Below, in pieces: positions 33,714 to 43,958 of a DNA stretch of 64,000 nucleotides. Under the pieces are notes generated by a model. That model worked only from the letters and a program-made list of their open reading frames with translations. It searched no databases and was not told where the DNA came from. Both the position numbers and the translations under genes were made by a program. Position 1 is the first letter of the stretch, and every line of letters begins with the position of its first letter. This stretch comes from Novosphingobium aureum (GTDB taxonomy: Bacteria; Pseudomonadota; Alphaproteobacteria; Sphingomonadales; Sphingomonadaceae): positions 992,001 to 1,056,000 of the forward strand of contig NZ_JADZGI010000001.1 in the NCBI RefSeq assembly GCF_015865035.1, in the 5' to 3' direction.

Positions 33714-34975
33714 TGGCAACGCTTGCACCTGATTCCGCGCCGCTGCCTCCACGCACTCCGGCAGGCCGGCGTTCGCGTCGCGGGCACGGGCGTGCGGGCA
33801 GTGCGCGCCACGCCCATCACGGCCCGCGCGATCGTCGTCAGGCGCTTGCGATCTGGTGGCAGGAGATCGACCGGCCCGCGCTTATCCTCGTGCTGATCCT
33901 CATGGGCATCGGCGCGATCGCGGTCGCGGCTGCCTCGCCCGCGAGCGCGCGGCGTCTTTCCACCTCGAAGGAGAAGCTGGGCGAGCTCTACTTCTTCTTC
34001 CTGCACATGCGCTGGCAGCTGCTCGGACTGGGCGCGATGCTCTGGGCCTCCTCGCTGACCAAGGACGCCGCGCGCAGGCTCGGCATTCTCATCGCGGGCA
34101 CCATGTTCGTGGCGCTGCTGCTGGTCCCCTTCGTGGGCACCGAGGTCAACGGCGCGCGGCGCTGGCTGCGCTTCGGCTTCTCGCTCCAGCCTTCCGAATT
34201 CCTCAAGTGCGGCTGGCCGATCCTGCTCGCATGGATCATGTCGTGGCGCGCGCGCGACCAGCATATCCCGGTGGTGGGCATCTGCTTTGCGGCGATGGGC
34301 CTGCTCGGCGCGCTCTTGATGATGCAGCCCGACTTCGGCTCGACGATGCTGTTCTCGGGTGCCTTCCTCGTGATGATCCTGCTCTCGGGCATCGACCTGA
34401 AGCGCGTGGGCGTGTTCGCGGGCGTGGGCGTCCTCGGCCTCGTACTGATGTATTTCACCTATGACAACGGCCGCAACCGCATCGACAACTTCCTGTTCGG
34501 CGGCACCGCCTTCGACCAGGTCGACCTTGCCGAGCGCACGCTGCTCAACGGTGGATGGACCGGGCAAGGCTTCTGGATGGGCGTACGCAAGATGTCGCTG
34601 CCCGAGGCCCATACCGACTACATCTTCTCGGTTATCGGCGAGGAATACGGCCTGATAACCTGCCTCATCATCGTCGGGCTCTATCTCGCGCTGCTCACCC
34701 GCGTGCTGCTGCGCCTCGTCGAGGAGGAGGACCTGTTCACGGTGCTCGCCGCCTCGGGCATGGCAGCGCAGTTCGGCGGTCAGGCCTTCATCAACGTGCT
34801 GGTCAACCTGCAGCTGTTCCCCTCCAAGGGCATGACCCTGCCGCTGATCAGCTACGGCGGCTCCTCGACCGTGGCGATCTGCCTCTCGATGGGCCTGCTG
34901 CTCGCCATTACCCGGCGCAATCCCTTCATCCGCCGCGAGACGTTCTCGCTGCGCGACCTCGGAGACATTTCATGA
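33713..34975 (+). CDS. ftsW: Septal glycosyltransferase FtsW
   Basis: 420 residues. A SEDS-family peptidoglycan polymerase that works with FtsI. About ten membrane segments follow a long basic cytoplasmic N-terminus (RRSRRGHGRAGSARHAHH), longer than usual. SEDS motifs: NGARRWLRFGFSLQPSEFLK, MMQPDFGSTMLF, RTLLNGGWTGQGFW, EAHTDYIFSVIGEEYGL and LPLISYGGSSTVA, holding the conserved Asp and Glu residues. It overlaps murG by 4 nt. Confidence 0.95.
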   Translation: MATLAPDSAPLPPRTPAGRRSRRGHGRAGSARHAHHGPRDRRQALAIWWQEIDRPALILVLILMGIGAIAVAAASPASARRLSTSKEKLGELYFFFLHMRWQLLGLGAMLWASSLTKDAARRLGILIAGTMFVALLLVPFVGTEVNGARRWLRFGFSLQPSEFLKCGWPILLAWIMSWRARDQHIPVVGICFAAMGLLGALLMMQPDFGSTMLFSGAFLVMILLSGIDLKRVGVFAGVGVLGLVLMYFTYDNGRNRIDNFLFGGTAFDQVDLAERTLLNGGWTGQGFWMGVRKMSLPEAHTDYIFSVIGEEYGLITCLIIVGLYLALLTRVLLRLVEEEDLFTVLAASGMAAQFGGQAFINVLVNLQLFPSKGMTLPLISYGGSSTVAICLSMGLLLAITRRNPFIRRETFSLRDLGDIS

Positions 34976-36236
34976 GTGCGGTTTCGCGCCACTACGTCCT
35001 CGCCGCGGGCGGGACCGGCGGTCACCTCCTTCCCGCCTTCGCCCTCGCGGCAGAACTGCACCAGCGCGGCCACCACGTCGCGCTGATCACCGACGAGCGC
35101 GGCGCGAAGATCCCGGGCAAGCCCGAGTACCTGCCCGCGCACATCCTTCCGCCCGGACGGATTGCGGGCAGGAACCCGCTGGGCTGGCTCAAGGGCGCGC
35201 GCGGCGTGTGGCAGGGGCGTGCCATGGCGAAGCGCCTGTTCGACAGCTTCCAGCCGAGCGCGGTGGTCGGTTTCGGCGGCTATCCCTCGCTGCCCACCAT
35301 GCTCGCCGCGACTTCGGCGGGCATTCCCAGCGTGATCCACGAGCAAAATGCGGTGCTTGGCCGGGTGAACCGCTACTTCGCGGGCAAGGTCGATGCCATC
35401 GCGACGCCGAGCGAAGTGGTCGACCGGCTCGACGACAAGTACGCGGGCAAGGTCACGCTCGTCGGCAACCCGGTGCGCGCCGAGGTCCTCGCGCTGCGCG
35501 ACGCGCCGTTCCCCGAGTTTTCCGAGGACAGCCTGTTCCGCATTCTCGTCACCGGTGGCAGCCAGGGCGCGCGCATCCTCTCGCAGGTCGTGCCAGAGGG
35601 GCTCGCGATGCTGCCGACCGCGCTGCGCTCGCGCCTCCAGGTCATCCAGCAGTGCCGTCCCGAGGACATCGAGGGCGTGCGCGAGCGCTATGCGACCCAC
35701 GGCATCCCCGCGGAACTGGGCACCTATTTCCCCGACATGGCCGAGCGCCTGGCAGGGGCACACCTGTTCATCGGTCGCTCGGGCGCCTCGACCATCGCGG
35801 AACTGACCGCGGTCGGCCGCCCCGCGATCCTGATTCCGCTGCCCTATGCGATGGACGACCACCAGAGCGCCAATGCGCGCGAGATGGTCGCAGGCGGCGG
35901 CGCGCGCGTGCTGCGCCAGCCGCCGATCACCACCGAGGACCCGGACACCTATACCGGCGAGAAGCTCAACGAGCTGCTGCGCGAGCAGGCCGACATCCAG
36001 CAGAAGATGGCCAAGGACCTGTGCCTGCAGATCCAGGCCATCGCCCAGCGGCCCGAGACGCTCGCCAATGCCGCGCATGCGGCGTGGAACTGCGGCTATC
36101 CCAAGGCCGCGATCGACCTTGCCGACCTCGTCGAGAGCTTTGGCGCGGCACCGATCATGGACGTGCTGCGCGTGGTGCCCGAAGGCGGCGCTCCGGCCCA
36201 TGGCACGCAGGGTGCGCTGGCGCGGGAGGGCGCACG

Positions 36237-36240
<4 letters not shown>
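34972..36240 (+). CDS. murG: Lipid II synthase MurG
   Basis: 422 residues from ATG 34972. Peripheral inner-membrane transferase that adds GlcNAc to lipid I. The GT28 family motifs are clear: AAGGTGGHLLPAFALA, VVGFGGYPSLPTMLAAT, IHEQNAVLGRVNRYFA, LVTGGSQGARILSQ and IGRSGASTIAELTAVGRP, then PYAMDDHQSANA. It is longer than E. coli MurG by about 65 residues, mostly a C-terminal helical extension (PETLANAAHAAW onward). It overlaps ftsW and murC by 4 nt each. Confidence 0.95.
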
Positions 36241-37654
<1,414 letters not shown>

Positions 37655-37658
<4 letters not shown>

Positions 37659-38572
37659 GCGAGACCGGGCTTTCCCTTCCGCCGGTCCGGGGCAAGCTGA
37701 CGGCGAACGCGCCGCTGGCCCCGCTCGTCTGGTTCAAGGCGGGCGGCACGGCGCAGTGGCTGTTCGAGCCGAAGGACGTCGCCGACCTGCAGGACTTCCT
37801 GCGCGGCCTCGACCCGGCCGTCCCGGTCATGGCGCTGGGCCTTGGCTCGAACATGATCGTGCGCGACGGCGGCGTCGAAGGTGTCGTAGTTCGCCTCGGC
37901 AAGCCCTTTGCCAAGGTGACGGCAGGCCCTGACTGCACGCTCGCGTGCGGGGGTGGTGCGAGTGGCATCCTCGTCTCCTCGACCGCGCGCGATGCAGGCG
38001 TCGCAGGCACCGAGTTCCTGCGCTCGATCCCGGGCACGGTCGGCGGCTTCGTGCGCATGAACGGCGGCGCCTATGGCGGCGAGGTCAAGGACATCCTCGT
38101 CGATTGCGACGTGGTGCTGCGCTCGGGTGAGCTGGTTACGCTCGGCAATGCCGATCTTGGCTATACCTACCGCCACTCCGCGCTGCCCGAAGGCTGCGTG
38201 GTCGTTGCCGCGCGCTTCAAGGGACGTCCGGGCGAACCCGCCGCGATCCAGGCCGAGATGGACCGCATCTCGGCGGCGCGCGAGGCCTCGCAGCCCCTGC
38301 GCAGCAAGACCGGCGGCTCGACCTTCAAGAACCCCGAAGGCCACGCCGCGTGGAAGCTGGTCGACGAGGCAGGCTGCCGCGGTCTCCAGCTCGGCGGCGC
38401 GCAGGTCTCCGAAAAGCACACCAATTTCCTCCTCAATACCGGCAATGCCACTGCCGCCGAGATCGAGGCGCTCGGCGAGGAAGTGCGCCGCCGGGTGATG
38501 GAAAACGCGGGCGTCAGCCTAGAATGGGAAATCCAGCGTGTCGGCATCCGCGCCGACGACGCCAGCAAGTGA
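37655..38572 (+). CDS. murB: UDP-N-acetylenolpyruvylglucosamine reductase MurB
   Basis: 305 residues. FAD enzyme that reduces the enolpyruvyl ether to make UDP-MurNAc. The FAD-binding motifs ALGLGSNMIVRDGGVEGVV and FLRSIPGTVGGFVRMNGGAYG are intact, as is SKTGGSTFKNPEG with the proton-donating serine, and AGCRGLQLGGAQVSEKHTNF. This is the short (type II) form without the extra loop of E. coli MurB. Overlaps murC by 4 nt and is followed after 4 nt by ddl. Confidence 0.95.
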
Positions 38573-38576
38573 GTAG

Positions 38577-39545
38577 ATGACAGTGTCCCTTCCCAAGCTC
38601 CACGTCGCCGTCCTCATGGGTGGCTGGTCGAACGAACGTCCCGTCTCGCTGATGAGCGGCGAGGGCGTGGCCAAGGCGCTTGAGAGCAAGGGGCACCGGG
38701 TCACGCGCATCGACATGGACCGCGAGGTCGCGCAGCGCCTCGCCGAGGCGAAGCCCGACGTCGTGTTCAACGCCCTCCACGGCGCGCCGGGCGAGGACGG
38801 GACGGTGCAGGGGATGATGGACCTGATGGGCCTCACTTATACCCATTCGGGCCTCGCCACCTCGGTGATCGCCATCGACAAGGAGCTGACCAAGCAGGCG
38901 CTCGTGCCGCACGGCGTACCGATGCCCGGCGGGCGCGTGGTCGAGACCGAAAGCCTGTTCGCAGGCGATCCGCTGCCGCGCCCCTATGTCCTCAAGCCGG
39001 TCAACGAAGGCTCCTCGGTCGGCGTCGCGATCGTGCGCGAGGAGGGCAACTACGGCAATCCGATCAGCCGCGATGCCAAGGGGCCCTGGCAGGAATTCGA
39101 GCAGCTGCTTGCAGAACCCTATATTCGCGGGCGCGAACTGACCACGGCGGTGATCGGCGAGCGCGCGCTGCTGGTGACCGAGCTCAAGCCCAAGTCGGGC
39201 TTCTACGACTTCGATTCCAAGTACACCGACGGCATGACCGAGCACGTCTGCCCCGCCGAGATCCCCGACGAGATCACCGAGGCCTGCAAGGCGCTGGCGC
39301 TGCGCGCGCACCAGCTTCTCGGCTGCAAGGGCACGAGCCGCTCGGACTTCCGCTGGGACGACACGCAAGGGGTCGAGGGGCTGTTCCTGCTCGAGACCAA
39401 CACCCAGCCGGGCATGACCCCGCTCAGCCTTGTGCCTGAGCAGGCGCGGGCCTGCGGCGTGGAATACCCCGATCTTGTCGAGATGATCATTGCCGAGGCG
39501 CTTGCCGACGCCGAAAATGCCAAAGCAGAGGCCAAGGCCAAATGA
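38577..39545 (+). CDS. ddl: D-alanine:D-alanine ligase
   Basis: 322 residues. ATP-grasp enzyme that supplies D-Ala-D-Ala for MurF. Motifs: VLMGGWSNERPVSLMSG at the start (the Glu that binds the first D-Ala), NALHGAPGEDGTVQGMMDLMG, YTHSGLATSVIAIDKELTK, KPVNEGSSVGVAIV and RSDFRWDD, ending in LETNTQPGMTPLSLVPEQA. A short Ala/Lys-rich tail closes it. It overlaps ftsQ by 4 nt, normal dcw order. Confidence 0.95.
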   Translation: MTVSLPKLHVAVLMGGWSNERPVSLMSGEGVAKALESKGHRVTRIDMDREVAQRLAEAKPDVVFNALHGAPGEDGTVQGMMDLMGLTYTHSGLATSVIAIDKELTKQALVPHGVPMPGGRVVETESLFAGDPLPRPYVLKPVNEGSSVGVAIVREEGNYGNPISRDAKGPWQEFEQLLAEPYIRGRELTTAVIGERALLVTELKPKSGFYDFDSKYTDGMTEHVCPAEIPDEITEACKALALRAHQLLGCKGTSRSDFRWDDTQGVEGLFLLETNTQPGMTPLSLVPEQARACGVEYPDLVEMIIAEALADAENAKAEAKAK

Positions 39546-40480
39546 GCACCACGATCAAGCGCAAGGGCAAGACCGCGCGCAAGGCCGCGGCAGCGCAGGG
39601 TAACCGCGCCAAGGTGCGCAAGGCCAAGGCTACGACCGGCACCGCGGTCGATGCCGCGATGGGCGTGCTGCCCTTCTCGGAAGAGCAGCTGCACCGCATC
39701 TTCCTCGTTGGCATCGTCGCGCTGGCGGCGGTTGCGGTGTGGTTCGCGGCGAGCGCGGCAGGCCTGCCCGTCATGGCCGAGGACAAGTTCGCACAGGTCG
39801 CCAAGCAGGCCGGTTTCGAGGCCCGCCACATCGAGCTGCGCGGCGTCAAGAACATCAACGAACTCAAGGTCTACGAACGGGCCCTTGCGCAGAAGTACCG
39901 CGCGATGCCGCTGGTCGACCTCGCCGCGCTGCGCGATGACCTGCTGCAGCTGCCCTGGGTTGAGGACGCGCGCGTCTCGCGCCAGCTGCCCGACACGCTG
40001 GTGATCGACATCGTCGAGCGCAAGCCCAACGCGGTGCTGCGCAAGGCCGAGAGCTATGTCCTGATCGACAGGCAGGGCAACGAGCTCGAACCGATCAGCC
40101 GCAAGGCCGCGCAAGGCAAGCTCATCGTCTCGGGCGAAGGCGCGGGGCAGCGCGTGACCAGCCTCGTCCACCTGCTCGACGCCGCGCCCGCGATCAAGCC
40201 GCGCGTGCACGAGGCGCAGTGGATCGGCAACCGGCGCTGGAACCTCGTGTTCGGCACCGGGCAGGTGCTCGCGCTGCCCGAAGGCGAGCGCGAGAGCGCC
40301 AATGCGCTGGTGACTTTCGCACGGCTCGACGGCACCAACCGCCTGATCGGCGGCAAGGCGACCGCGATCGACATGCGCGCGGGCGACCGCATCTACTTGC
40401 GCGTGCCCGAGGGCGAGAGCCGCGAGCTGGCCATGCAGGCGGGCGCTATCGCGCATGGCGCGCAGGCGAGCGAGCAGTGA
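39542..40480 (+). CDS. ftsQ: Cell division protein FtsQ
   Basis: 312 residues. Bitopic divisome protein that links FtsA/Z-side assembly to FtsL/B. A long basic cytoplasmic N-terminus (TTIKRKGKTARKAAAAQG) is followed by one membrane segment (about residues 57-76), the POTRA domain (ARHIELRGVKNINELKVYE) and the beta domain (DDLLQLPWVEDARVSRQLPDTLVIDIVERKP). Function follows from family and position. After its stop come 76 nt holding a possible 19-codon frame before ftsA. Confidence 0.92.
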   Translation: MSTTIKRKGKTARKAAAAQGNRAKVRKAKATTGTAVDAAMGVLPFSEEQLHRIFLVGIVALAAVAVWFAASAAGLPVMAEDKFAQVAKQAGFEARHIELRGVKNINELKVYERALAQKYRAMPLVDLAALRDDLLQLPWVEDARVSRQLPDTLVIDIVERKPNAVLRKAESYVLIDRQGNELEPISRKAAQGKLIVSGEGAGQRVTSLVHLLDAAPAIKPRVHEAQWIGNRRWNLVFGTGQVLALPEGERESANALVTFARLDGTNRLIGGKATAIDMRAGDRIYLRVPEGESRELAMQAGAIAHGAQASEQ

Positions 40481-40497
40481 CAATTCCAGCAGGGGCG

Positions 40498-40557
40498 ATG
40501 ACGATGCATGGCCTGAACCGTACCAAGTCCACCTTCCACTACGGGCGGGGCCACTGA
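40498..40557 (+). CDS. Possible 19-residue leader ORF between ftsQ and ftsA
   Basis: ATG at 40498 follows AGGGG by 2 nt and opens 19 codons (MTMHGLNRTKSTFHYGRGH) closing with TGA 40555-40557. That stop overlaps the ftsA ATG as TGATG, the arrangement used for translational coupling elsewhere in this operon. The peptide is basic and His-rich. It could be a coupling device, a degraded N-terminus of ftsA in another frame, or chance. Confidence 0.35.
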   Translation: MTMHGLNRTKSTFHYGRGH

Positions 40558-41837
40558 TGGCCGGTCCGCGCATCGCCCGCGTCTTCGGCGCGGTCAACAT
40601 CGGCTCGTTCCGCATCTCGGCGATCGTCGCCGGGGTCTCGGAAACCGGCGAGATGATCGTGCTCGGCTCGGGCCACCGCCAGAGCCAGGGCATCAAGCAT
40701 GGCTACGTCACCGACATGGCCGCCGCGACATACGCGGTGCGCGATGCCATCGACCGCGCCGAGAAGATGGCCGACACCTCCGTCCAGAAAGTGTGGATCG
40801 GCTGCTCGGGCGCGGGGCTCGCGAGCCGCATCCAGCCCTTCGATGCCGAGATCGGCGGGCGCCGCATCGAGCAGGAGGATCTCGACCACCTGCTCGTCGC
40901 CGCGCGCGACGCAATCGAGCCCGACGGGCGCATGGTGCTCCACGCCCAGCCCGCGCAGTACCGCCTCGACGGCGCCCACGGCGTCGCCGATCCGAAGGGG
41001 CTGCACTGCGAGCGGCTCGGGGTCGACGTCCACGTCATGCTCGCCGATGGCGCACCGATCCGCAATCTCACCGAGGCGGTGCAGAGCGCGCACCTCGAGG
41101 TCGAGGCAGTGGTGGCATCGCCCATCGCCACCGGACAGGCCTGCCTCTCGCCCGAGGAGCGCGATCTCGGCGTCGCGCTGGTCGAGTTCGGCGCGGAAGT
41201 GACCAACGTCGCCTTGTGGTCGGGCGGGATGCTGCGCGACATGGTCGCGATCCAGATGGGCAGCGCGGACATCACCGATGCCGTCGCCTCGGCCTTCGGC
41301 ATCCGCCGCTTCCAGGCAGAGCGCCTCAAGTGCGTCAACGGCTCGGCCATCGCCAGTCCGCACGACCACCGCGAGATGATTCCGGTCAATGCGCCGGGCG
41401 AGGAAGATACCGGGCCCATCGCGCGCCACGCCGACGACAAGAACCGAATCCCGCGCGCCGAGCTCATCGGCGTCATCACCGGCCAGCTCGGCGTTCTGAT
41501 GGAAGAGGTCAACAAGGCGCTCAAGCACATGCAGTTCAACGGCCAGCGCGGCAAGCAGGTGGTCTTCACCGGCGGCGGCGCGGAGCTGGTGGGGCTGGCC
41601 GACTATGCCCAGGCCGCGCTCGGGCGACCGGTGCGCATCGGGCGCATGCCGCACCTCGCCGGGCTGCCCGAGGCGCACGTCAAGCCGGGTTTCTCGACGC
41701 TGGCGGGTCTGGTACTCTACGCGGCGGATGACCCCGTCGACATCCGTGCCTTCGCGCGCGGACGACACCGCACGGTCTCTCTGGGCGGGATCGGGATGGT
41801 CGGTCGGATCTTTCAGGCGCTCAAGGAGTATTTCTGA
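40557..41837 (+). CDS. ftsA: Cell division protein FtsA
   Basis: 426 residues from ATG 40557; the frame is open upstream to 40455 but that part overlaps ftsQ and is not protein-like. Actin-like ATPase that ties FtsZ filaments to the membrane. Visible: VFGAVNIGSFRISAIVAGVSE (phosphate 1), SQGIKHGYVTDM, VASPIATGQACLS, VEFGAEVTNVALW (phosphate 2), VFTGGGAELVGL (adenosine motif) and the C-terminal amphipathic membrane helix (MVGRIFQALKEYF). The 1C region has the expected RIEQEDLDHLL. ftsZ follows after 202 nt. Confidence 0.95.
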   Translation: MAGPRIARVFGAVNIGSFRISAIVAGVSETGEMIVLGSGHRQSQGIKHGYVTDMAAATYAVRDAIDRAEKMADTSVQKVWIGCSGAGLASRIQPFDAEIGGRRIEQEDLDHLLVAARDAIEPDGRMVLHAQPAQYRLDGAHGVADPKGLHCERLGVDVHVMLADGAPIRNLTEAVQSAHLEVEAVVASPIATGQACLSPEERDLGVALVEFGAEVTNVALWSGGMLRDMVAIQMGSADITDAVASAFGIRRFQAERLKCVNGSAIASPHDHREMIPVNAPGEEDTGPIARHADDKNRIPRAELIGVITGQLGVLMEEVNKALKHMQFNGQRGKQVVFTGGGAELVGLADYAQAALGRPVRIGRMPHLAGLPEAHVKPGFSTLAGLVLYAADDPVDIRAFARGRHRTVSLGGIGMVGRIFQALKEYF

Positions 41838-41939
41838 GCAGACCTGCGAAAAAGGGTGTCACCACAAGCCCTTGGTCAAGGCCCGATCGTGCACTTCGTG
41901 CGATGGGACCGGAAAAGGACGTATTTTCGCGGCTTTCGC

Positions 41940-41948
41940 TGTGGACAA
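41940..41948 (-). promoter_or_regulatory. DnaA-box-like site upstream of ftsZ
   Basis: Minus-strand TTGTCCACA, identical to the last unit of the array at 15422-15430 and one change from TTATNCACA. It lies 92 nt before the ftsZ start inside the 202-bp ftsA-ftsZ gap. In Caulobacter DnaA activates ftsZ transcription, so a similar link is possible. A single imperfect 9-mer is weak evidence. Confidence 0.35.
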
Positions 41949-42039
41949 AGATATTACATGCTTTGCGCAAGCTCGCCCAAGCATGCAATCAGATTGGTCA
42001 AGAAAAAATTGACGCGCATGGGCCTGTCAGGAGTCACTA

Positions 42040-43650
42040 ATGAGCATTAACATCGGACTGCCGGCGATCGACGAACTGCGGCCGCGCATCGTTGTCATCG
42101 GCGTAGGCGGCGCGGGCGGCAACGCGATCGCCAACATGATCGAGGCCCAGATCGAGGGCGTCGACTTCATCGTCGCCAATACCGATGCCCAGGCCCTCAA
42201 CAACTCGATCGCGGAAACCCGCGTCCAGCTCGGGCCCGAGATCACGCAGGGCCTCGGCGCAGGCTCGCGTCCCGAGGTCGGCCGTGCCGCCGCCGAGGAA
42301 ACGCTCGAGGAAATCGGCCGCCTGCTCGAGGGCGTGCACATGGTCTTCATCGCCGCTGGCATGGGCGGCGGCACCGGCACCGGCGCTGCACCGATCATCG
42401 CCCAGGCCGCGCGCGAGAAGGGCATCCTGACCGTCGGCGTCGTCTCCAAGCCGTTCCTGTTCGAAGGCACGCGCCGCATGCGCTCGGCCGAAGCGGGCAT
42501 CGAGGAACTGCAGAAGAACGTCGACACGCTGATCGTCATTCCCAACCAGAACCTGTTCCTCGTCGCCAAGGCGGAGACCACTTTCAAGGAGGCCTTCCAG
42601 CTCGCCGACGAAGTGCTCCAGCAGGGCGTGCGCTCGATCACCGACCTGATGATCATGCCCGGCCTCATCAACCTCGACTTCGCCGACGTGCGCTCGGTCA
42701 TGGGCGAGATGGGCAAGGCGATGATGGGCACCGGCGAGGGCGAAGGCCCCAACCGCGCGCTCGAGGCCGCCGAACACGCCATCGCCAACCCGCTGCTCGA
42801 CGGCGTGTCGATGCAGGGCGCGAAGGGCGTCATCATCTCGATCATCGGCGGCGACGACATGAAGCTGCTCGAGGTGGACGAGGCCGCCAACCACATCCGC
42901 GAACTGGTCGATTCGGACGCCAATATCATCTGGGGTTCGGCCTTCAATCCCGACCTTCAGGGCAAGATCCGCGTCTCGGTCGTCGCGACCGGCATCGAGC
43001 AGACCGCCGAGCAGGCCGAGATCGCCTCGCGTCCGGCTGCCAGCATGGGGTCCTCGCGCGGTCCGATGCGCTCGGGCATCCAGACCCCGCAGGCACCCGC
43101 GACCCCGGCTCCGGCCCCGCAGGCTGCGCCCGCTCCGGCTGCCGAGCCCGAACCGCTCGACCTCGACACCCCGGCCGCAGAAGAGACCGAAGGCTCGCAG
43201 CCCTTCGCGCCGCGTCCCTTCTCGCCTTCGGCGGAGCTCGAACTCGGTGCCGGTGAGGAACTGGGCGACGAAGGCGCGCAGGACAAGCCGCAGGCTCCTG
43301 TACCGAGCGCCTATTCGCCGCTCGGTGGCGGTCAGGCCCGTCCGCTCGACTTCGGTCGCCCGCAGGCGCCAGCTGCACCGCGTGCTCCCGAGACCCGTCA
43401 GGACGAACTGCTGCTCGACGGTGGCGAGACTCCCGAGGAAGCTCCCAAGTCGCCGGCGGTCGCCCCGCCGCGTCCCGCAGGTGCCGGTGGCGGTTCGACC
43501 CTGTTCGAGCGCATGACCAGCCTCTCGCGCAACAAGGCAGCTGGCAACGAACGCCCGGCGAGCCCCGGCGCAGGGCAGGGCAGCAACGAGGATGGCGACA
43601 GCGCCTCGCTGAACATCCCGCGCTTCCTCAACCGCCAGAACAACCAGTAA
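42040..43650 (+). CDS. ftsZ: Cell division GTPase FtsZ
   Basis: 536 residues; CAGGAG lies 8 nt before the ATG. Tubulin-like GTPase that forms the Z ring. GVGGAGGNAIANMIEAQ, the tubulin signature GMGGGTGTGAAPIIA (about residues 107-121) and the synergy loop LINLDFADVRSVMGEMG are intact. After residue ~320 comes a long disordered Pro/Ala/Glu-rich linker of about 190 residues, and the end is the conserved C-terminal peptide ASLNIPRFLNRQ that binds FtsA. It has its own 202-bp upstream region, so an internal promoter is likely. Confidence 0.97.
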   Translation: MSINIGLPAIDELRPRIVVIGVGGAGGNAIANMIEAQIEGVDFIVANTDAQALNNSIAETRVQLGPEITQGLGAGSRPEVGRAAAEETLEEIGRLLEGVHMVFIAAGMGGGTGTGAAPIIAQAAREKGILTVGVVSKPFLFEGTRRMRSAEAGIEELQKNVDTLIVIPNQNLFLVAKAETTFKEAFQLADEVLQQGVRSITDLMIMPGLINLDFADVRSVMGEMGKAMMGTGEGEGPNRALEAAEHAIANPLLDGVSMQGAKGVIISIIGGDDMKLLEVDEAANHIRELVDSDANIIWGSAFNPDLQGKIRVSVVATGIEQTAEQAEIASRPAASMGSSRGPMRSGIQTPQAPATPAPAPQAAPAPAAEPEPLDLDTPAAEETEGSQPFAPRPFSPSAELELGAGEELGDEGAQDKPQAPVPSAYSPLGGGQARPLDFGRPQAPAAPRAPETRQDELLLDGGETPEEAPKSPAVAPPRPAGAGGGSTLFERMTSLSRNKAAGNERPASPGAGQGSNEDGDSASLNIPRFLNRQNNQ

Positions 43651-43699
43651 GCTCTGGACCTCGGCCAAGCGCGCCCGGTCGCGCCGCCGCAAGCAAGTC

Positions 43700-43730
43700 G
43701 GCCCGCTCCTGTCTTTGCCGGGGGCGGGCC
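43700..43730 (+). terminator. Hairpin after ftsZ
   Basis: GGCCCGC (43700-43706) pairs with GCGGGCC (43724-43730). It lies 50 nt after the ftsZ stop and probably ends the dcw transcript, although no T-run follows. Confidence 0.45.
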
Positions 43731-43877
43731 GCTCGCGTTGAAGATGCCGGGAATTTCCTGGGCGCGAGGCTTCCTGCTTCGTCGCGGCAGACGCTCGCGC
43801 GGCCCATTTCGCGCTGTCGCGGGGTGGACGCAGGTTCAGGGGCAGTCTAGCTCTCGCGCGCTAGCATCATGGCAGGG

Positions 43878-43920
43878 CTGTCGCGACAGTGCGTGGCGAA
43901 CGCATACGCGGACCGGTCCG
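43878..43920. promoter_or_regulatory. Two 12-bp palindromes before the SPOR gene
   Basis: CTGTCGCGACAG (43878-43889) and CGGACCGGTCCG (43909-43920) are perfect palindromes 31 bp apart centre to centre, ending 38 nt before the start of the TPR-SPOR gene. The spacing is about three helical turns, as for paired dimer sites. The 308-bp gap 43651-43958 holds these and the ftsZ hairpin. I cannot name a regulator. Confidence 0.35.
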
Positions 43921-43958
43921 GCGGCACGGTATAAACGACAAGCACGGGTTCACTCGAA

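Noticed and set aside
41856..42050. 64-codon GTG frame in the ftsA-ftsZ gap
   Set aside because: Runs over the ftsZ RBS and start, has no RBS and mixed composition; the region is better read as promoter.
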